From: Planctomycetota bacterium
Lineage (GTDB): Bacteria > Planctomycetota > Planctomycetia > Pirellulales > Thermoguttaceae
NCBI GenBank assembly: GCA_021784975.1
Contig: JAJYGU010000488.1
Location: 1-6,060 of the forward strand
Length of the DNA: 6,060 nt
Reading direction: 5' to 3'
Part shown: piece by piece, positions 1 through 4,685 of the stretch
Layout: each line of letters begins with the position of its first letter
Position numbering within the stretch: the first letter of the stretch is position 1
Translations under genes and position numbers: made by a program
The notes under the pieces: model-generated
Database searches by the model: none
Told to the model about the DNA's origin: nothing
What the model saw: only the letters and a program-made list of their open reading frames with translations

Positions 1-132
1 TTCCGATCTGCCAAGAACGAATCGGAGCCGGAGCTCACCCGCGAGGTGACGGTAGGCGGAGTGGCGCTCGAGTCGGGCCAACTGAAACATACCTACAGCG
101 GCGACAAAGGTCCGTCGCTGTGCCCTTCGTGA
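1..132 (+). CDS. C-terminal end of an unidentified protein (partial)
   Basis: Frame 1 is open from the first base to a TGA at 130-132 and gives 43 residues ending in ...GPSLCPS. The tail is hydrophilic, mixed in charge, with one cysteine near the end and no membrane segment. I do not recognise the family. The stop is 18 bases before the first ATG of the polyferredoxin gene, so the two genes are probably co-transcribed. Downstream of this TGA a second in-frame TGA follows after two codons, so there is no sign of UGA recoding here, unlike the two later genes. The start and most of the protein lie outside the window. Confidence 0.6.
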   Translation, partial: FRSAKNESEPELTREVTVGGVALESGQLKHTYSGDKGPSLCPS

Positions 133-142
133 GTGAAGTGAC

Positions 143-148
143 AGGAGG
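143..148 (+). promoter_or_regulatory. Shine-Dalgarno AGGAGG of the polyferredoxin gene
   Basis: A perfect AGGAGG lies only 2 bases before the ATG at 151 and 11 bases before the in-frame ATG at 160. The first spacing is too short and the second rather long for full pairing, so the true start is uncertain between the two. The proteins differ by three residues only. Confidence 0.65.
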
Positions 149-150
149 TC

Positions 151-987
151 ATGGCGTCCATGGCCAAGAACAATGCGGCGACGGCGACCTCGCGGCTGGC
201 GAGTTGGCGAGTGTGGGTGCAGAGCGCGTTTCTGCTGGCCTGGCTCGACCCCTGGCTGCTGCGACTGCACAGCGTCTGCGGGCCGGTGTTCCACTGTTAC
301 TCGTGTCCTTTGGCCACCTTTGCCTGTCCGATCGGCGTACTGGCGAACTTCAGCGCGCTACACATGATTCCCTTCGTCACCTTGGGGATCCTGGCGCTGG
401 TAGGGGCGGCCTTCGGCAGTCTGGTCTGCGGCTGGGCCTGCCCGTTCGGCTTCTTGCAGGACCTGATTGCCCGGGCCCCGACCCGCAAGTTCACGTTGCC
501 GCTTTGGGCGGGCTGGTTCCGCTACGTGGTGTTGGCAGTTTTCGTAATCGCGATCCCGTACGTATGGGGCGAAGGGAACAAGTATTTCTTCTGCCGCTTA
601 TGCCCGGCCGGAGCGATCGAGGCGGCCCTGCCGGCTACGGTGCAAGCGTCAATGGCCGCCGGCACGATCGTCTGGCCGACCACGCTCAAGATCACGATCC
701 TCGTGCTGATCCTGGCGGCCATGTTCTTTGTCTGGCGGCCCTGGTGTACGCTCTTCTGCCCGCTGGGAGCGATCTACGGGTTGTTGAACCACGTCTCCTT
801 CTTCTTCCTCCGCTTTCATCCGGATCGTTGCCTGGACTGTTCCAAGTGCCACAGCCTGTGTAAGCGGGGCGGTTCGCCGGAGGGACAAGTTGATAGTCTG
901 CACTGCGTCCGCTGCATGGAGTGCACCGACTGTTCGTCGGTCACGCTAGAGAACTATTTCACCGCGGCGGCGAAACCGGGCGATTGA
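151..987 (+). CDS. Membrane 4Fe-4S polyferredoxin (NapH/NosR/CcoG-like superfamily)
   Basis: This is a 278-residue integral membrane iron-sulfur protein. Hydrophobic segments lie at about 21-38, 71-92, 121-139, 176-195 and 201-220. Cysteine motifs follow the superfamily pattern: C93-G-W-x-C97-P-F-G-x-L-Q and C199-x3-C203-P-L-G-A, plus C148-x2-C151-P-A-G-A. Further cysteines lie at 43, 49, 52 and 59. The C-terminal ferredoxin-like part has C227-x2-C230-x2-C233-x3-C237 and C252-x2-C255-x2-C258-x2-C261, which could hold two 4Fe-4S clusters; the second lacks the usual trailing Cys-Pro. In this superfamily such proteins carry electrons between the quinol pool or cytoplasm and periplasmic reductases. 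The partner here is unknown. It follows the upstream gene by 18 bases and precedes two predicted exported selenoproteins, which makes an electron-supply role possible but unproven. ATG 160 is an alternative start. Confidence 0.9.
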   Translation: MASMAKNNAATATSRLASWRVWVQSAFLLAWLDPWLLRLHSVCGPVFHCYSCPLATFACPIGVLANFSALHMIPFVTLGILALVGAAFGSLVCGWACPFGFLQDLIARAPTRKFTLPLWAGWFRYVVLAVFVIAIPYVWGEGNKYFFCRLCPAGAIEAALPATVQASMAAGTIVWPTTLKITILVLILAAMFFVWRPWCTLFCPLGAIYGLLNHVSFFFLRFHPDRCLDCSKCHSLCKRGGSPEGQVDSLHCVRCMECTDCSSVTLENYFTAAAKPGD

Positions 988-1011
988 CAAATTCACCGTG
1001 AGGGGTACAAT
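984..1011 (+). promoter_or_regulatory. Sigma70-type promoter of gene A
   Basis: TTGACA (984-989, perfect -35 consensus) and TACAAT (1006-1011, five of six -10 bases) are separated by 16 bases, predicting a transcript start near 1018, about 50 bases before the GTG start of gene A. The -35 box contains the TGA stop of the polyferredoxin gene (985-987). This suggests gene A has its own promoter even if read-through from upstream also occurs. Confidence 0.75.
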
Positions 1012-1067
1012 CAGCGCCATCGTGAGGCGGGTCGAGCAAACCGGTCTAATGGCGGGGTCCGCCGGAC

Positions 1068-2582
1068 GTGTGCCAACAATCGTCTTTAGGTTTCTCTAGT
1101 CGAGGCGTTCTACGCCTGGGGCCAAGAGCCTTGGCATCGCTCGGGATCCTGTTGCTACTCGCAACGGCGGCGCGACCCTCGCTCGCGGCACCGCCGGGCG
1201 TGATATCCGGGCCATCGGCTCGACCTGCAACCGTCGCACCGCCTAGCGCTGCCCATCCGGCCATGGGGCAGTTGAGGATCGAAGGCGGCCACATCGAACG
1301 GCTAACCTTAACCAGGCGAGCAGAGAATCCGGATGCTCCCGAAGAAGAGGAGTTGGCGACACTGGAGAATCCCGGATCGACGATATCGCTTCCGGTTGGC
1401 GTGTACGACCTGCGCGGAATTCTGGTGGGCGACGGGAACAAGCAATTTGGCTCCTTGCCGGCCGTACCGAGATACTTCGACGTCGTTGCCCGCCAAATGG
1501 CGCACAGTAATGAGGGCGTCCTCGTTACTCCCCATAAGCCGGCGGTACTCAAGGTCGGGGCGCCGCTCAGCCCGCGGATAAACGTTCGTCGGTACGGGCG
1601 GACCTTCTTGTTCACCTACCAATTGTTCGACGCCGAGGGCAACCAATATCCGTGGAACCCGTTGCCCGTCGTCACGATATTCAGCGGCGGCCGCAAGGTG
1701 GGGGCGGGATCGGTTGAGTATGGCTGAGCCGGCCCGATCGGGCACTCGTGGCGAGTGCCGCTTATGGTCCTCAACGGCCCTCTGCAAGCGGTCGTCGGAC
1801 CTCCGCTCGGTGAGCTTGCCGCTCCAATCGAGCCCGTGGCGTTGGAGTGGCACTGGTATGATCACCTGCCGGGCTTTTCGGGCTGGGTGTTGATCCTCGC
1901 GATCCTTCTGGTGGTCAAGGAGAATCGCAACCGGCAGGCGTGGCTGATCCTGATCCCGTTCCTCCTGCTCAGCGAAGCTCTCTGGCCGTGGATTGCATCT
2001 CTGTTCTCCCTGAATTCCGTAGGCGGGCTCCATACCGCTGTGGCTTACCAGTCGCTGATCGTGGCCTGGACGGCCATCTGGCTGCTAGGTCCGTGGCTGG
2101 CCCGGCTACGTCCCGTCGTCGCGCTCTCGGTTGCGCTCGGTTTGGCGGCGACGCTCGGCGTCGTCGCCCAGAGCGGTCTGCGAGGCTACTGGTACTTTTC
2201 TCCACCAGGGCTGGTCGAAGACCTCGTCGGCAGTGGCGCCTTGGTCCTGTCATTTGCGCTGAGCGGGTTTTCTTGCCGGAAGAGATATGTAGCGTGGAAG
2301 TTCTCGCTGTGGCTTTTGTTTTGGTTGGCGGTCACCGTTTTCATGGGCCGTGCCGCTGAGCCTGTATGGCATTACCTGCCGTGGTCCATGTGGTGGCGGG
2401 CAATTCCCTCGATCTTGCCTGGGATCGGGATAACCTCCGTGTGTCTGGCCGGCGGCTTGTATCTGATCAATCTTCCCTACCTGATCCTGGCGGCCAGATC
2501 CCCGCTGTACCATGACCGCTTTTTCAGACTGCTGCGTTTGCCGGCCGCCCCGTCGCCGGCGATCGCCCAACCCGAGAATTGA
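1068..2582 (+). CDS. Predicted selenoprotein A: exported beta-rich domain plus seven-helix membrane domain, in-frame UGA (Sec220)
   Basis: Read through the UGA at 1725-1727, this is one 504-residue protein. GTG 1068 is the first possible start after an in-frame TAA at 1047-1049; its ribosome site is weak (GGCGGGG at 1051-1057). Residues 12-40 form a signal peptide (RGVLRLGPR, then a hydrophobic run, cleavage likely after S-L-A40). Residues about 66-231 resemble residues 380-582 of gene B: L-P-V-G-x-Y-D-L (108-115) matches V-P-E-G-Q-W-K-L there, and both reach E-Y-G-U-x5-S-W-R-V-P. The membrane part has hydrophobic segments at about 267-283, 291-313, 322-344, 348-367, 382-402, 410-430 and 446-476. 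No cysteine lies near Sec220, so any resolving thiol must come from elsewhere. Conventional calling gives two genes, 1068-1727 and 1764-2582. The membrane domain family is not recognised and the reaction is unknown. Confidence 0.82.
1725..1727 (+). other. Recoded UGA, predicted selenocysteine 220 of gene A
   Basis: The TGA follows GAG TAT GGC and is followed in frame by 284 sense codons, running without interruption into the membrane domain to the TGA at 2580-2582. The same local motif (E-Y-G-UGA-x5-S-W-R-V-P) surrounds the UGA in gene B. A hairpin starts 13 bases downstream. Selenocysteine is the simplest reading; leaky termination is the alternative. Confidence 0.82.
1728..1759 (+). promoter_or_regulatory. 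Bacterial SECIS-like element of gene A
   Basis: A perfect 8-base-pair stem, GGCACTCG (1741-1748) with CGAGTGCC (1752-1759), closes a three-base loop TGG (1749-1751). The loop begins 21 bases after the UGA and has G at its second position. This matches the loose bacterial SECIS layout: short apical loop, G among its first two bases, loop some 16-37 bases from UGA. There is no T-run after it, so it is not a standard terminator. The bulged U of the E. coli fdhF element is not seen. Confidence 0.78.
1732..1743 (+). repeat. 12-base perfect palindrome overlapping the SECIS-like stem
   Basis: GCCCGATCGGGC reads the same on both strands and lies between the UGA and the hairpin loop. Its last three bases form the outer left arm of the SECIS-like stem, so the two foldings compete. 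A tight hairpin from the palindrome alone is disfavoured because it leaves almost no loop. Confidence 0.6.
1764..2582 (+). other. Membrane-domain part of gene A (would be called as a separate gene)
   Basis: This part encodes 272 residues from an in-frame ATG, with about seven hydrophobic helices. A Trp/His-rich stretch (L-E-W-H-W-Y-D-H, local residues 27-34) precedes the first helix and R-G-Y-W-Y lies at 140-144. The C-terminal tail is short and proline-rich. The ATG has no recognisable Shine-Dalgarno; the bases before it are the right arm of the SECIS-like stem. The frame is identical to that of the preceding stretch, which supports one continuous protein. If translated on its own it would be an unidentified membrane protein. 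Confidence 0.7.
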
Positions 2583-2607
2583 CATAAACCCTGCGATTTG
2601 CGATGAT
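2579..2607 (+). promoter_or_regulatory. Candidate sigma70-type promoter of gene B
   Basis: TTGACA (2579-2584) is a perfect -35 box; GATGAT (2602-2607) matches four of six -10 bases at a 17-base spacing. The predicted transcript start near 2614 would leave a leader of about 27 bases before the ATG at 2641. As at gene A, the -35 box contains the preceding gene's stop codon (TGA 2580-2582). The weak -10 keeps confidence moderate. Confidence 0.5.
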
Positions 2608-2625
2608 GATTGCACACCACCAACC

Positions 2626-2631
2626 AGGAGG
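2626..2631 (+). promoter_or_regulatory. Shine-Dalgarno AGGAGG that sets the start of gene B
   Basis: A perfect AGGAGG stands 9 bases before ATG 2641. It favours this start over upstream in-frame codons (the frame is open from 2512), which would also bury the signal peptide. Confidence 0.85.
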
Positions 2632-2640
2632 ATCAGTGCC

Positions 2641-4494
2641 ATGAAATGGCGGATATTATCCCTCGTCGGTGCGGTTGTGGCGGCCGGCGTGCTGGCCACC
2701 GGGAGGCTTGCTCCAGGTGAGACCTGGTCGCTGAAGCTGAAGCGACTGGAGTCGCCCGGCCATCCCGGGGTCTTTGTGGGCGCCTCCGACTACCTCCTCC
2801 GCGCCACTTACCCGCAGCATTTCTTTGTTCCCATCGCTCAGCCCAGCGGCAAGTCGGCGCGGATCGTGTTCCCCGAAAACAGCGAACAGACGGCCGCCTT
2901 CAAGCGGATCGTCAAAAAGGAGCCCAAGTACGCCTGCGACCATCCCTTCCGCGGCGTGGCCAAGCTGGGCGGGCGCGAATATGCCTTCGCGTTGGATTAC
3001 GTGCCGCCGAAGGAAGAGGCCGAAAAGGCCAAGGCCGAGGCACAACGCGAAAAGGCGAAGACCCATGAGACGAAAAAGAAAGCCAAAGCCACCAAGGGCG
3101 GCTCGGCCCTCGGCGCCTTAAGCAGCAAGCTCGCCCAAGCCACCGCCTCGTTGGAGCAGGCCTCGGCGGCCCCCAAGGCCACCCCCTACAACCGCCTCTA
3201 CTTCGACTTCAACCACAATGGCGATCTGACCGACGACAAGGTGATCGAGGCCGAACCGGCCCGGAAGCTCAACATGATGGTCGTCGGGCAGTCCTACGTC
3301 CAATTTCAGTTCCCGCGGATCGACGTCACCCTCGATGTCGAGGGGACGCCGGTGCAATACGCCTTTTTCCTGCAAGGGATGGCGGTCGCCATGCGGGGCT
3401 ACGGCTACGCCTCGGTCTCGATCAACGCCGCCGCCTACCGCGAGGGCGACATCACCCTGCAGGGCAAGAAACGGCACGTGGTCCTCCTGGATTTCAACAG
3501 CAACGGCCGCTTCGACGACGAAATCAAGATCTCGAAGAACATCCACGGCCCCAACGGGCAGCTCTATCCCGAGCAAGGCGACCGGTTGCTGATCGATTCC
3601 GAGACCCAGAACGCATTTGCCGGCTCGCCTTACGACCTCACCTCCGGCTCGGGGCGGCTTTCGGTGGCCAGGCTGGTCAGCATCGACGACAAGCTCTACG
3701 ACATGAAGGTCACGCCCGCCGGCGACAAACTGACCCTGACGCCCTCTACCGTGCCGCTGGGCAAGGTGACCAACCCGCACGGCAAGTTCCAGGCCGTGAT
3801 CTATAGCGACGGCGGTTTCCTGCAAATCCATGGTGAGAAAGGGTCGGCAGTTCCCGTCCCCGAAGGCCAATGGAAGTTGCTCAACTACACGCTGGACATG
3901 ACCGGGACGACCGAGCCGAGCAAGCCGGAGGCCAAGAAGCCGGCCGCGAAGAAAAAGGCGGCCGGCGGCAAATCGCTCATTGGCGCCTTGGCCGCCACTG
4001 CCGAAAAGCTATTGGCCGGCAGCGTAGCCCCCGGGGCCCGTTACCGCAAAAGCATCGTCTCGGCCCAGGCCACCGTCGGCTACAAGCCCGTCAAGGTGAG
4101 CAAGGGGCAAACGGTCGAGCTCCCCTTTGGGCCGCCGTACAAGCCGGAGGTGACGGCCTACCCGATGGGCATGCAAATGGTGAACCAGAAGCAGCACATC
4201 GAGCAGATGCGGCTTCAGTTGTCGCTGATCGGCTCGGCCGGAGAGATCTGCACCAACATGACCGTCTACGGCGTCCGGCCGTCGAAGCCCAAGTTCACCA
4301 TTACCGATCCCAAGGGCGAAGTGGTCCAGCAGGGCAACTTCGAGTATGGCTGAGGGTTCACCTGCTCGTACTCGTGGCGAGTACCCTCGGAACCTGAGAA
4401 AGAGTATCACCTTCACGTCGAGATGCAGGCCGGTCCCTTTGCGATCGACCAGAAGAACGATAGTGTGATTCGGATAATCGCCTCCCGTCCCTGA
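2641..4494 (+). CDS. Predicted selenoprotein B: exported EF-hand-like, Lys/Ala-linker protein with in-frame UGA (Sec571)
   Basis: With the UGA at 4351-4353 read as selenocysteine the protein has 617 residues; conventional calling stops at 570. Residues 1-24 are a signal peptide (M-K-W-R, hydrophobic run). Residues 124-180 and 424-465 are Lys/Ala-rich linkers sharing a G-G-x-S-x2-G-A-L-x5-K-L type element. Two EF-hand-like loops follow the D-x-N-x-N-G pattern: D189-F-N-H-N-G-D-L-T-D-D and D284-F-N-S-N-G-R-F-D-D-E, possible calcium sites. Residues about 380-582 resemble gene A and end in E-Y-G-U571-G-F-T-C575-S-Y-S-W-R-V-P. The U-x3-C pair could form a selenenylsulfide. The 46-residue tail (Y-H-L-H-V-E-M and on) looks like a final beta strand pair. 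Other cysteines are C99 and C537. The protein is probably extracytoplasmic; its substrate is unknown. It starts 58 bases after gene A. Confidence 0.85.
3097..3180 (+). repeat. Linker element copy 1 in gene B
   Basis: This stretch encodes residues 153-180, beginning G-G-S-A-L-G-A-L-S-S-K-L and following a run of Lys/Glu/Ala codons. It resembles the element at residues 442-465. It is likely an amphipathic helix inside a flexible insert placed just before the strand Y-N-R-L-Y-F. Confidence 0.5.
3964..4035 (+). repeat. Linker element copy 2 in gene B
   Basis: This stretch encodes residues 442-465, beginning G-G-K-S-L-I-G-A-L-A-A-T-A-E-K-L after K-K-P-A-A-K-K-K. It precedes the strand containing R-Y-R-K-S. 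At the matching point gene A has only a short loop (residues about 118-130), so the element looks like an insert specific to B. Confidence 0.5.
4351..4353 (+). other. Recoded UGA, predicted selenocysteine 571 of gene B
   Basis: The TGA follows GAG TAT GGC, exactly as in gene A, and the frame continues for 46 codons to a TGA at 4492-4494. The continuation begins G-F-T-C-S-Y-S-W-R-V-P, and S-W-R-V-P sits at the same distance from UGA as in gene A. Confidence 0.85.
4354..4395 (+). promoter_or_regulatory. Bacterial SECIS-like element of gene B
   Basis: The apical stem GTACTCG (4368-4374) with CGAGTAC (4378-4384) has seven perfect pairs and loop TGG (4375-4377), again starting 21 bases after UGA. 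A lower helix can form between GGTTC (4355-4359) and GAACC (4390-4394), separated from the apical stem by an internal loop. Compared with gene A the sixth pair from the loop changes from C-G to T-A, a compensatory change, while the loop and five inner pairs are identical. Confidence 0.8.
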
Positions 4495-4500
4495 ACGACC

Positions 4501-4535
4501 TGGGTGGCATGGGCAAACGTAGTTTTACCCGTGCT
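4501..4535 (+). repeat. Hairpin repeat, copy 1
   Basis: This 35-base unit is nearly identical to the copy at 4543-4576 (one substitution and one small T-run difference). GCATGGG (4507-4513) pairs with CCCGTGC (4528-4534) with one G-T pair, and AAAC (4515-4518) pairs with GTTT (4522-4525) around loop GTA. Confidence 0.75.
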
Positions 4536-4542
4536 TACGTGG

Positions 4543-4576
4543 TGGGTGGCATGGGTAAACGTAGTCTACCCGTGCT
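4543..4576 (+). repeat. Hairpin repeat, copy 2
   Basis: This is a direct repeat of copy 1, starting 42 bases later. GCATGGGTA (4549-4557) pairs with TACCCGTGC (4567-4575) with one G-T pair and a nine-base loop. The substitution relative to copy 1 (C to T at 4556) restores pairing in the stem, as expected of an element kept for its fold. Confidence 0.75.
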
Positions 4577-4592
4577 CGAAAGGGTGCGTCGT

Positions 4593-4619
4593 CCACGGGT
4601 AAGTTTTGCTTATCCATGG
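4593..4619 (+). repeat. Hairpin repeat, diverged inverted copy 3
   Basis: Bases 4593-4603 pair with 4609-4619 around a TTTTG loop (11 positions, one C-A mismatch and one G-T pair). Its reverse complement shares the CATGGRTAA and TACCCGTG portions of copies 1 and 2, so it is probably a diverged copy in opposite orientation. Confidence 0.55.
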
Positions 4620-4633
4620 CATCCGCGCCATGG
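4614..4633 (+). repeat. Short inverted repeat CCATGGC / GCCATGG
   Basis: A perfect seven-base-pair stem (4614-4620 with 4627-4633) closes a six-base loop. It shares its left arm with the right arm of copy 3, so the two folds exclude each other. It lies about 50 bases before the lipoprotein start; any regulatory role is speculative. Confidence 0.45.
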
Positions 4634-4685
4634 TACCCTTCCCGGGCGTCGGCGACGATCCCATCCTTTATGAAAGGAGAGAGCC

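Larger units (their letters stand above)
4495..4685 (+). other. Intergenic region between gene B and the lipoprotein gene
   Basis: These 191 bases hold no convincing gene. They contain three related hairpin repeats and a short further hairpin, listed separately, then a C-rich stretch and the ribosome site of the next gene. I see no clear sigma70 promoter and no hairpin followed by a T-run, so how transcription ends and restarts here is not visible. Confidence 0.6.

Noticed and set aside
1741..1759. Rho-independent terminator.
   Set aside because: There is a good stem but no T-run after it, and coding sequence continues in frame.
1728..2582. Gene A's membrane part as an independent gene starting at GTG 1755 or ATG 1764.
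   Set aside because: It is in the same frame as the upstream part with no other stop between, lacks a ribosome site, its start lies in or directly next to the hairpin, and the codons between UGA and ATG encode a motif shared with gene B. It remains the alternative if Sec is disproved.
2512..2640. An earlier start for gene B at 2512.
   Set aside because: That start lies inside gene A's coding region, has no ribosome site and would bury the signal peptide; AGGAGG at 2626-2631 supports ATG 2641.
3118..3870. 250-codon minus-strand open frame opposite gene B.
   Set aside because: It mirrors the codon pattern of gene B, has low-complexity Val/Asp/Gly composition, and shows no recognisable motif or ribosome site.
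1068..4494. Genes A and B as pseudogenes with nonsense mutations or assembly errors.
   Set aside because: Two independent UGAs at the same position of a shared domain, intact frames on both sides, and hairpins at equal distance are not expected from random decay or error.
4501..4576. CRISPR array from the two direct repeats.
   Set aside because: Only two full copies, a 7-base gap between them, and imperfect repeat units; no spacers of normal length.
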